A stretch of 64,000 bases of DNA from Bacteroides stercorirosoris (lineage in GTDB: Bacteria > Bacteroidota > Bacteroidia > Bacteroidales > Bacteroidaceae), in assembly GCF_900142015.1 (NCBI RefSeq), contig NZ_FQZN01000005.1:183186-247185 (forward strand), in the 5' to 3' direction. Shown one piece after another: positions 1 to 7,499 of the stretch. Numbering within the stretch: the first letter of the stretch is position 1; each line of letters starts with the position of its first letter. The notes below the pieces were generated by a model. It worked only from the letters and a program-made list of their open reading frames with translations. It was not told the origin of the DNA and did no database searches. Made by a program: the position numbers and the translations under genes.

Positions 1-1585
1 ACTGCATATAAAGTAAATGTATTTGGAAGATGACACATACACATACAAACAGAAAAAGTATTCCCAAGGGCACCAGCAAATACCAAATGGAAGAAAAGAT
101 ATGTTTGGTAGTTGAGGATACCACACCTTCAATGAAAACGGTGCTGTCCTTATTCAAAGCAATCATATTCGTTCTTAAATCAAGTATACCCGGAAAAGGA
201 TTTCCCGTATAAATCATCAATTCCTCAGACGGATAACGACACATACGGATGCCAGCATCGGTTGGCATCCGGTGTTCTTCCAGAAACTGTATAAATAAAG
301 AGTCTGCATAGTGCAAAGAGAAAGGAATGGGTACCTTACTATAAGTATCTATTGCATTCTGGTTGTTATAACCATAATACGCATTATCGCTTATCTCAGA
401 CTTTTCACGAATATCCTCAGTACCAACATGTACATGAGTAGCAACCAGAGCTATTTTCTTCTCACGCATAAAGGCATTCAATGCCAGTCTTTGCCTTTCA
501 TAATAGGGAGAAAATATCATGGTATCTGACTTTTCCGCTTTTTCTAAGTAATATCCATTAATTTGCCGATAAAGTTTCATCCGACGGATAGTTTCGTTGT
601 AAAACATATTGTCGAAACAATCATTGACCACCTGTGCCATCTTCTTCCGATTATCCTGATACAGATAGCCTGTCCATATCAATAACAATACTAAAGCACT
701 CAATAAAGCGATTAAAGGCAGAACTTTCAATGAAAAATATTTCTTCTTTTCTTTTTGCGCCTCCAATTTAGCTTTAAGAAGAGTCTGTTCCGTTCCATTC
801 AATAAACGGACACTCTGCTCTTCTATCCTACTCCACTCCGATCCGGGGATATCCGAAAGAAGATCTGTAACAGGAGACTTCATACGCTCTGCCAACGTAT
901 AAAAACTGTTTCGTTGTTCTTCAATATTATGATGCTGAAAGTTAATAGAACGTATTTGTTTTACAAATGCGAACACCACTATCCCCAATGCCAAAGATGT
1001 ACCCAAAAACAACAGTAAAATCTTACGTATTCCCCACAAAAAAGGAGTCTGGAGTACAGCTTCTACAGCTATTCCTTTCTCCTTATTTATAAATGCGCGT
1101 CTAGAAGTGAACACGCCAATGCCTGCCGACGCATACGGTTGCGTAAATTCCAAATCTTCCCCTGTTTCTGTCTTAAATTTACGGATAGTAATTTTTCCCT
1201 CAACGGACTTTTTTTGTAATTTACAAGTTAACAAAGTATCCAGGGTAACTAAAGGAAGTTCTTCAGCATGATACACTTTTTGTAAAATCACTGATGTTTG
1301 TTGAGCAAAATAAAGAGTCATTTCATTTTTAGACTCCTTCATCTTTTTGCTCAGATACATGCTATAAGGCATGAAATTCATATGAGTAACAGTTCCTACC
1401 GCCAAAGGTAAAGAATTTACCTGCCCACCTATCCCCTCAACAAAAGATTGTTCAAAGCAGTCATCCAAGATGGCTTGGGTCTCTTTTACATGATCACAAT
1501 AAGCACGATATATGCCTACACCTTGCAAAAGAAATATGAGCAACAAAACAACAATTGAAAAGGAAACAAGTATCCGTACTTTCAT
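1..1585 (-). CDS. Sensor histidine kinase, N-terminal part (runs off the window)
   Basis: The frame is open from an ATG at 1585 down to the left edge with no stop, so only the sensor half is visible; the kinase core must lie outside. The N-terminus (MKVRILVSFSIVV) is a membrane segment followed by a periplasmic stretch with an NDCF-like motif (DDCFEQSF). A second membrane segment lies near 1060-1000. A second complete module follows, with a membrane helix near 700-650, an NDCF motif (NDCFDNMF) and a final helix near the edge (SIWYLLVPLGILFLF). The protein is collinear with the kinase at 7500-9725, including the tandem sensor layout. A TACCTTTG promoter element lies at 1605-1612 on this strand. 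The family call rests on this paralogy. Confidence 0.8.
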   Translation of the reverse strand, partial: MKVRILVSFSIVVLLLIFLLQGVGIYRAYCDHVKETQAILDDCFEQSFVEGIGGQVNSLPLAVGTVTHMNFMPYSMYLSKKMKESKNEMTLYFAQQTSVILQKVYHAEELPLVTLDTLLTCKLQKKSVEGKITIRKFKTETGEDLEFTQPYASAGIGVFTSRRAFINKEKGIAVEAVLQTPFLWGIRKILLLFLGTSLALGIVVFAFVKQIRSINFQHHNIEEQRNSFYTLAERMKSPVTDLLSDIPGSEWSRIEEQSVRLLNGTEQTLLKAKLEAQKEKKKYFSLKVLPLIALLSALVLLLIWTGYLYQDNRKKMAQVVNDCFDNMFYNETIRRMKLYRQINGYYLEKAEKSDTMIFSPYYERQRLALNAFMREKKIALVATHVHVGTEDIREKSEISDNAYYGYNNQNAIDTYSKVPIPFSLHYADSLFIQFLEEHRMPTDAGIRMCRYPSEELMIYTGNPFPGILDLRTNMIALNKDSTVFIEGVVSSTTKHIFSSIWYLLVPLGILFLFVCVCVIFQIHLLYMQ

Positions 1586-1604
1586 TATGCATTTATTTTG
1601 GCTG

Positions 1605-1682
1605 CAAAGGTAACAAATTATTCTATTAACCTAACGATAACATTACGATAACATTCATCCTCATGCCCCTGCCCTATCTTTG
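1605..1682. promoter_or_regulatory. Divergent control region A with two 11-bp-spaced GATAACATT repeats
   Basis: GATAACATT occurs at 1636-1644 and 1647-1655, an 11-bp period. A -7 type element TATCTTTG lies at 1675-1682 for the rightward gene and TACCTTTG at 1605-1612 for the leftward kinase. The same geometry is found at 9745-9822, and the rightward half at 6709-6755. Direct repeats one helical turn apart are typical of OmpR-class response regulators; that this is such a site is inference. Confidence 0.65.
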
Positions 1683-1728
1683 CAACATCAAAAGTAACGA
1701 AATGTATAACTTAAAAAATAAAACGATT

Positions 1729-2214
1729 ATGAAAGCTTTAGTATTATCAGTAGTATTCGCATTAACAGCAGTAGTAAACGCAGTAAGTGGTAACAATGTA
1801 AAAGACTTCGCCTACAACAGTGAGAAACAGGAAAACGGGGTAGAAACCCAGACAGTCTACAAAGTAAAAGAAGGCAAGTACCTGGAACGCCACCTGCAAT
1901 ACAACTACACACATGATGAAAAAGGACGTGTATCAGCCAAGGAAATCCTGAAATGGAACCAGGACAACAGCCGCTTTGAAAAGCAGTATTGCCTCAACTT
2001 CAACTACACCGACAACGAAGTAAACGTGGAATATGTAGCATGGAACGGCGAAGCCGATGATTACACAAATGTGAAAGCCAAAGCCGTTTATCAGATGAAC
2101 GAGAATGGCATGAACTACATGGCTTACAACTGGAATGAGAAAAACAACTCCTGGAATCTGGTAACAGAACACAATGCAACAAATTGGAACAACGCTTTGC
2201 TGGCAAACAGATAA
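1729..2214 (+). CDS. DUF3836-family small secreted protein
   Basis: This is a 161-residue protein with a clear signal peptide (MKALVLSVVFALTAVVNA) and a mature part rich in aromatic residues and Asn/Lys. It contains a block around HLQYNYTHDEKGRVSAKE and a later EKQYCLNFNYTD. It closely matches the protein at 9870-10355, which has the same length. An in-frame ATG at 1702 exists. The 27 bases between the two ATGs are conserved even in front of the unrelated small protein at 6802, so I treat them as leader and start at 1729. The function is unknown. Its position divergent from a sensor kinase with a shared operator suggests it belongs to that regulon, perhaps as an envelope-stress output or ligand. 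Confidence 0.75.
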   Translation: MKALVLSVVFALTAVVNAVSGNNVKDFAYNSEKQENGVETQTVYKVKEGKYLERHLQYNYTHDEKGRVSAKEILKWNQDNSRFEKQYCLNFNYTDNEVNVEYVAWNGEADDYTNVKAKAVYQMNENGMNYMAYNWNEKNNSWNLVTEHNATNWNNALLANR

Positions 2215-2251
2215 TTACTCTAACAAGAATTCTCTCTTACAGTTTCCAATG

Positions 2252-2306
2252 AAAAAACGCGGCTGCCAAAAGATAATCGATAATCTTTATAGGCAGCCGC
2301 GTTTGC
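2252..2306. terminator. Bidirectional terminator
   Basis: A perfect 13-bp stem (AAACGCGGCTGCC at 2255-2267 with its complement at 2292-2304) lies between two convergent genes, with A and T runs outside the stem. Confidence 0.85.
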
Positions 2307-2321
2307 AATTATTACCTAAAG

Positions 2322-3404
2322 TCAGTCTTCGTGTTTAGAATATTCAGAAAATTCGCAACCAAACTCTTCTACCATCATATTATCCATCTCATCGGCTTTC
2401 AATGCCAGATTCACCAGATTAGTCAGGATTTCATCTTCCGATGCATCCGTAATGTCAGACAGATGTACACGATATGCTATGTAGATCTGGCGTCCTTCAA
2501 TACCCAGTTTGTAAGGACTGAAATCTTCACCCAGGATATAATCGAGCACCCTTTCCACCTCTTTCTTTGGTAACAGATTGATAGGAGAAACAGCAAACAG
2601 ATAAGTATTTTCATAAACAAAGATACGCACTTCGGAACTGCCTTTATGGAATGTCCAGGAGTCATAACCGTCACGCGCAAGAACCGGATTAACTCCCATC
2701 TCACGGATGGCACGTTCGCAGAAGGTACTCAATGAAGACGGTTCGCGCTCTTCAAAGATACCCTCGGGCAGCTTTTCGCCGCATGAAGGGCAGAATTCTT
2801 CCTCTTCCGATATCAGCTCGTCACAACTGTCGCACTGCACCTGAAAAGCTGTACGGTCCACAGCCTCCACAAATTCAAGCAGCTTCCGTAATGCTTCCAC
2901 ACGGATGCCGAAACCCATATTGTCGGCATTACTCAGCTTACTCACCGTTACACCTACCACTTCGTTCTTTTCATTGAAGATAGGACCGCCGGAGTTACCG
3001 GGATTCACTGCCGCATCAGTCTGTATATAGTACTTTCCATCCACCAGCTGTTTGGGCGAAGACACAGAGCCTTCGGTCACCGTAAAAGGCATGCCATAAG
3101 GATAACCGGCCACACAAACCTTTCCACCGATGGACAAGGAATTATCTCCTGCCAGATTCAGGGAAGGCAGAGCCGAGAAATCACCGTCTACGGACAGCAG
3201 GGCTATGTCCAATGAAGGGTTCACCAGTACCACCTTAGCCAGATAAGGATTCCGGTCATTATCATGTACCGCCACTGCATGAAAGCCTTTCACCACATGG
3301 TAGTTCGTCACAAAAAGATCATAGTCTTTCAGATAGAAACAGCTGCCTGATCCACCTGCATGGGTTACTTTGAAAACCAACTGATATATATTGTTCTGTT
3401 CCAT
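2322..3404 (-). CDS. Trypsin-like serine protease with zinc ribbon and YbjN-like C-terminus
   Basis: This 360-residue protein has no signal peptide. The N-terminal half (about 1-190) is a trypsin-like fold of the S1C/HtrA type with all three catalytic positions: His in TNYHVV, Asp in DIALL, Ser in GNSGGP. A zinc ribbon follows at about 205-230 (CDSC...CPSC). The last 130 residues look like a YbjN/type III chaperone-like domain. No PDZ domain is present, unlike DegP. It is the last gene of the LemA operon, 22 bp after the gene at 3426-4739, and is probably cytoplasmic or membrane-associated through its partners. The protease call is firm; the substrate is unknown. Confidence 0.85.
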   Translation of the reverse strand: MEQNNIYQLVFKVTHAGGSGSCFYLKDYDLFVTNYHVVKGFHAVAVHDNDRNPYLAKVVLVNPSLDIALLSVDGDFSALPSLNLAGDNSLSIGGKVCVAGYPYGMPFTVTEGSVSSPKQLVDGKYYIQTDAAVNPGNSGGPIFNEKNEVVGVTVSKLSNADNMGFGIRVEALRKLLEFVEAVDRTAFQVQCDSCDELISEEEEFCPSCGEKLPEGIFEEREPSSLSTFCERAIREMGVNPVLARDGYDSWTFHKGSSEVRIFVYENTYLFAVSPINLLPKKEVERVLDYILGEDFSPYKLGIEGRQIYIAYRVHLSDITDASEDEILTNLVNLALKADEMDNMMVEEFGCEFSEYSKHED

Positions 3405-3425
3405 TGATTCATTGTTTTTAATCTG

Positions 3426-4739
3426 TTATTGTTGTCCGCCAAGTGCCTGTTGCATCATCTTCTGTTGAAGTTCCTGCGCCAGACGCATATACTCGGCCAT
3501 ATCTCCCCTCATCATGGCAGCCTGCATATCGGCCTGCGCCTTCATGATTTCCTCTTGCAGAGATGCTGCCATACCCTGCATTTGTTCGATGGCTTCTGCC
3601 GATATCTCTTCCAGGTCATCTTCATCCGGTTCCAGGTCACCTTCCATTATTTTATCCATCGCATTGTAAAGGATTTCAGATGCATCCTCCATCGACTTGC
3701 CGCTTGCTTTCTCAAGCGCATGCGAAAGAATCACGTTAATGTCATCCTGCACATCATTATAGAAGTAAGCTTCATAGAAAATATAGAGCAGACGTACCGC
3801 ACTCCGCTCATAATTTTCCGTCTGAATGGCTTCAGTAGCTTCTTTATAGACACTCATAAAGTTCTCCTGCATATTCTTCAGAGACGAACGGCGCTTGGTA
3901 GACACCAATGTATCTACGAAATAAAGATCAGCCGCCAGTTCCTCCTTAGGCATGGCGAGCAATTTCTCAAGGAAAGCCTTTCCTTTCGCTACCACCTCGG
4001 CAGTAGGCAGTTCGGCATCCATATCGTCCACCGCTTTATCAAGATCATTCAATAACTGGCCTTGCGGACGGGCAAAGTAGGAAATCTGATAGAAAGTCGT
4101 ATCGAGCACATTCCAGGAGTAGCCATATTTCCGGTCGGCATCATACTCTTTCACAGCTTCCAGTGTTTCGTGGCCCAAGATTTGCAAACCTTCATAAATG
4201 CGGTCTATCTCTTGCTGCGGATAAGGGGTGACCTGCGGCTCATAGCACCGTGTAGCACCGAACTTCGTACAGAACTCGTCATCATATTTATCACCGATAT
4301 GGCAGATATTCTGTAACACGAAGTACATCTTATGGGGATGGCTCTGCGAGAGAGAACACGTGTACTCCATTCTCAACTTATCGTTGTCCTTCACAAAGCG
4401 AGGCAACAGCAGCTTGTTCAGATTCAGGTCTGCAATCTGTCGAAGCATGGCTACACGCCCTTTCTCGGGCAAGTTCAGGAAGTCGGCACTGATACGGTAA
4501 AATCCGTCTTTTACAGAAATATGCACCAGGATAGAACCGTGGGGAATATGAAATTCAGTACCATCCGCATTGCCATACTTCGTCCGGAAGTCCGCATTCA
4601 GGTAATCCAGCAAACTGTGGAAAGCTTGCAGGTACTCGCCTTGGTTATATAAGTCCACGCTCTTTTCGTAAGCCTCCGTATGAATGGAACTTTGCGTGGA
4701 GTCCACTACGGGAGGAATAAATGTAAGTGTTTGTTTCAT
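3426..4739 (-). CDS. Uncharacterised protein with possible YbjN-like domain
   Basis: I do not recognise this 437-residue protein with certainty. It lacks a signal peptide or membrane segment. Residues about 40-160 resemble a YbjN/type III chaperone-like fold. The middle is helical, and the C-terminal 90 residues are acidic then Met/Gln-rich (MQAAMMRGDMAEYMRLAQ), probably a coiled coil. It sits between the DUF3137 protein (14 bp upstream) and the protease (22 bp downstream), which suggests it is a cytoplasmic component of the same assembly. Its sharing of a YbjN-like region with the neighbouring protease is an inference from pattern only. Confidence 0.7.
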   Translation of the reverse strand: MKQTLTFIPPVVDSTQSSIHTEAYEKSVDLYNQGEYLQAFHSLLDYLNADFRTKYGNADGTEFHIPHGSILVHISVKDGFYRISADFLNLPEKGRVAMLRQIADLNLNKLLLPRFVKDNDKLRMEYTCSLSQSHPHKMYFVLQNICHIGDKYDDEFCTKFGATRCYEPQVTPYPQQEIDRIYEGLQILGHETLEAVKEYDADRKYGYSWNVLDTTFYQISYFARPQGQLLNDLDKAVDDMDAELPTAEVVAKGKAFLEKLLAMPKEELAADLYFVDTLVSTKRRSSLKNMQENFMSVYKEATEAIQTENYERSAVRLLYIFYEAYFYNDVQDDINVILSHALEKASGKSMEDASEILYNAMDKIMEGDLEPDEDDLEEISAEAIEQMQGMAASLQEEIMKAQADMQAAMMRGDMAEYMRLAQELQQKMMQQALGGQQ

Positions 4740-4753
4740 GTTATAATATGGTT

Positions 4754-5776
4754 TTAAAGGATATCTGTCACCTGACAGGCAAGGTTTATATCATTGTATA
4801 TCTCTTCAAGCAGATGTTCATTGTCCAGTGCCCGCTTGCGAAGGCAGAGGAAACCGTCGGGCATCACGCCTGCGTAATAAAAAGTACCTTTGTTGAAAGA
4901 GAGCATCATATCGTGCCCGAATGTTTCGCGCAGACGGGTAATCCGGCGCATGACCGCCGGTGTCAGTATCATACGGGCGGTTACTTCGTCATCGGCATAA
5001 ACCACGAAATACTTCTCGAAATCCGGGTCTTCCAGATGAACGAAGCGGGCATTATAGCGTTTCTTCAAGCCCTGGATATTCTTTGCCAGATAGCCGGCCT
5101 TCTGTTCCAGATGGTCGGGCAGGATAATCGTGCTGCCCTTAAAACTACGCTCCAGACGGCACCAGCCAAACATCCCGCGGAAGTTATGCGCACTACTTTC
5201 GTACCTGGAGGCGAACAGCGGACGGAGCACATAGCGGTAAAGCATCACGAAATAGCCTGTTACAGAGTTCAGTTCCAACTTATTCATCAGTCCATAGGAA
5301 ACACCTATATCGGCTATATAAAGGGTACGATCTCCCCGCGGCACTTCCAGATAAGCATAGGTGGTAGCCGCCAGTGCCGGATCGGAGAAAGAAGAGTTAA
5401 AGAGCCTGCTACCGGATAATATGCGCTGGTCCAGTTGCGAAGAGAAGGAGAAAAGAACGGATGGAAACATAGCAGACATAATGCTGCGCATGATATTATT
5501 TTCCTGCCCTTGGAATTTCATGAGAGAGCGGCTGAATGCGAAGTTCAGCACAATAAATCCCATAAAGACCGGGAAAATGTATTGCGTAACCACACTGTAG
5601 TTCTCTAAGCCGATATATCCAACAAGATAGCCGCCAAACAGGACGAACATCATCCAGCAAAACACAAAGAGATAGACTATGATGCTCAGAATACGAACAA
5701 TCTTCTGCCAGAAATATACACGGGACAGTTCGGTACGAAGCCTTTCGGAAAGGCTTCTGAAGTCAATTGATTCCAT
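4754..5776 (-). CDS. DUF3137-family membrane protein
   Basis: The protein has 340 residues. Two membrane segments lie at about 25-50 and 65-85, followed by a soluble domain. The family signature is visible: FRGMFGWCRLERSFKG and, further on, an Asp-rich block LEDPDFEKYFVVYADDEVTA followed by ARMILTPAVM. DUF3137 proteins are commonly encoded next to LemA, as here (LemA stop 8 bp upstream). The biochemical role is unknown; the arrangement implies a membrane complex with LemA. Confidence 0.82.
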   Translation of the reverse strand: MESIDFRSLSERLRTELSRVYFWQKIVRILSIIVYLFVFCWMMFVLFGGYLVGYIGLENYSVVTQYIFPVFMGFIVLNFAFSRSLMKFQGQENNIMRSIMSAMFPSVLFSFSSQLDQRILSGSRLFNSSFSDPALAATTYAYLEVPRGDRTLYIADIGVSYGLMNKLELNSVTGYFVMLYRYVLRPLFASRYESSAHNFRGMFGWCRLERSFKGSTIILPDHLEQKAGYLAKNIQGLKKRYNARFVHLEDPDFEKYFVVYADDEVTARMILTPAVMRRITRLRETFGHDMMLSFNKGTFYYAGVMPDGFLCLRKRALDNEHLLEEIYNDINLACQVTDIL

Positions 5777-5783
5777 ATTACAT

Positions 5784-6356
5784 CTACTTTAAAAGTGCAC
5801 TGACATCCACATTCCGCTGTTCCTGCTCGGGAATATCAATCAGTTCTTCCTGATGATGATTCTGCCGACCGGCTACGATGGAAGAGGGAAACATCTCAAT
5901 GGAGTTATTATAGTCGGTGACCGCAGCATTATAGGTGCGGCGTATGGCTTGCAGTTGCAATTCCATATCTTCAATGCTCCTTTGCAGTCGGACGAACTGC
6001 TCGCTTGCCTTCAGTTCCGGGTAATCTTCTACGGATAATTGAAGTTTGGAGATTAAAGAAGAAAGCTCATTACCGGTTCTTATCTGTTCACTCTCCTGTG
6101 AAGGCTGAAAAGTTCGTGAACGAAGTTCTGCGATACGGGTCAGCGTCTCATTCTCATGCCCCATATAGGACTTTACGGCAGCTACCAAATTCGGTATCAT
6201 ATCGTTCCGCTGCTTCAATGCCACACAAATGCCGCTACGGCATTGCTTTACCCGATTCCGTTTTGCAATCAGATTATTGGCAGTCCAGATATACCAAAGT
6301 ACCAATAAGATGATAAGGGCTATTCCGATATAAAGAAGTATTCCCTGGTTTTCCAT
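5784..6356 (-). CDS. lemA: LemA family protein
   Basis: This 190-residue protein has one N-terminal membrane helix (about 7-27) and then the helical LemA domain. Typical blocks include VKQCRSGICVALKQRNDMIPNLVAAVKSYM and, near the end, RRTYNAAVTDYNNSIEMFPSS (both family hallmarks). It heads a four-gene operon running down to 2322. A promoter element TATTTTTG lies on this strand at 6417-6424, giving a leader of about 55 bases. LemA proteins are membrane-anchored helical-bundle proteins of poorly defined function; this one may scaffold the DUF3137 protein and the protease. Confidence 0.92.
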   Translation of the reverse strand: MENQGILLYIGIALIILLVLWYIWTANNLIAKRNRVKQCRSGICVALKQRNDMIPNLVAAVKSYMGHENETLTRIAELRSRTFQPSQESEQIRTGNELSSLISKLQLSVEDYPELKASEQFVRLQRSIEDMELQLQAIRRTYNAAVTDYNNSIEMFPSSIVAGRQNHHQEELIDIPEQEQRNVDVSALLK

Positions 6357-6708
6357 AATTTTACTTTCTGATATAGATTAATAATAGTTGTATCGTATCT
6401 ACTTACGAGAACGGAACAAAAATAAGAAGATAGACATAAAACAGGAAAGAAACAGGGGGGACAAATAGAAAGTAACATTTTCACTATAAACCTATGTTTT
6501 TCAACTGATTATTATCATCAGGCAGAGAAGAGGCAAGGGGATATTTTCAATGATAAGGGGAATGGCCCGATAGAATAACAGGCAAAACAGAGGATAATGA
6601 TCTAATTCATGCTGGAAAAAGAAAGGAATGATTTATTCAGCCAGCAAGTTTTATTAGCGCTTTATACCTTACTAAACTTGCATGCCGACTTATAATCGTT
6701 AACCTAAA
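6357..6708. other. Intergenic region with the lemA promoter
   Basis: No gene is seen. The lemA -7 element (TATTTTTG, minus strand) is at 6417-6424. The rest, up to the operator at 6709, is AT-rich and shows no convincing hairpin or ORF. Confidence 0.6.
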
Positions 6709-6755
6709 GATAACATTGCGATAACATTCCTTCTCTCCCTGCCGCCTTACCTTTG
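6709..6755 (+). promoter_or_regulatory. Operator-promoter B: third copy of the 11-bp-spaced repeat
   Basis: GATAACATT occurs at 6709-6717 and 6720-6728, with TACCTTTG at 6748-6755. Spacing from the second repeat to the -7 element is the same as in the copies at 1636 and 9776. The following transcribed leader (GCAACATCGAAA and the stretch up to 6801) also matches those sites. There is no divergent promoter here. Confidence 0.65.
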
Positions 6756-6801
6756 CAACATCGAAATAAACCCAATGTATCACTTAAATAATAAACAAGC
6801 C

Positions 6802-6939
6802 ATGAAGAAATTTCAGAAAACAGGAATCGTATTGGCAAAAGGCATTGCAATCGTTTTGGCAGTTCACGTATCAATGGTTGTGGTCAATCCTATATATACA
6901 GGACTGAAACACGCCATTGCAAATATATTCTTCAATTAA
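6802..6939 (+). CDS. 45-residue single-pass membrane peptide
   Basis: A short ORF from ATG at 6802 (MKKFQKTGIVLAKG) to TAA at 6937-6939. Residues about 8-30 are hydrophobic, giving one membrane helix. An in-frame ATG at 6775 would add nine residues, but that stretch is the shared leader found before the DUF3836 genes. It sits 12 bp before the DUF3267 gene and directly behind operator copy B, so it is probably its operon partner. The family is unrecognised. Coding status rests on promoter position, an uninterrupted frame and amino-acid make-up. Confidence 0.6.
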   Translation: MKKFQKTGIVLAKGIAIVLAVHVSMVVVNPIYTGLKHAIANIFFN

Positions 6940-6951
6940 TAAAAAGAACAG

Positions 6952-7497
6952 ATGATGAAAGCGGATATCTCAATTGTACAAAGCAAGAAAGGAACCGAAA
7001 TCATGGTTTCGGGAAATAAGATCAACAAGTATGGAATACTGGCTGCAATCCTCTTTACAGTACCTATATTGCTCCTGTTCCGATGGATACACGGAGAAAA
7101 TATGGCTCATGTATCATTACTGATATTCTGGTTGTGTGCCCTGATAGGTTTTGGAGTAAATCTATTGCTTCATGCACTTTTCTTCGGAATCTTTTCGCCC
7201 AAAGGTTTCCGGTCCATCTCTTTCGTAAAGCATAAGGGAGGCATACGCTTCTGCCACTGCAACGAACCCATCAGAATGTGGCAATATCGCACAACCTGCT
7301 TCTTACCTATTCTGTTGTTAGGCATCCTTCCGCTTTTGTACGGCATGGTAACAGGGAGCTATTATTTCACATTATTCGGAACATTCTTACTTATCGGTAG
7401 CATAGACGACATCTGCATCCTCTGGAAACTGCGTTCATTCGGCAAAGATGCATTTATCAACGACTGTTCACAGGAGTTGCGATTCCATATATGGTAA
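6952..7497 (+). CDS. DUF3267-family membrane protein with lost zincin motif
   Basis: The protein has 181 residues and four probable membrane segments. It fits the DUF3267 (putative zincin peptidase) pattern: the CHCNEP block in mid-protein, a paired-helix core, and a C-terminal Asp-containing block followed by LWKLRSF. In the active family the second helix carries HELIH; here the aligned residues are NLLLH, so the first His and the Glu are missing. Peptidase activity is therefore unlikely. It is co-directional with the 45-residue peptide and under operator B, which suggests a regulatory or structural role in the envelope response. Confidence 0.65.
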   Translation: MMKADISIVQSKKGTEIMVSGNKINKYGILAAILFTVPILLLFRWIHGENMAHVSLLIFWLCALIGFGVNLLLHALFFGIFSPKGFRSISFVKHKGGIRFCHCNEPIRMWQYRTTCFLPILLLGILPLLYGMVTGSYYFTLFGTFLLIGSIDDICILWKLRSFGKDAFINDCSQELRFHIW

Positions 7498-7499
7498 TG

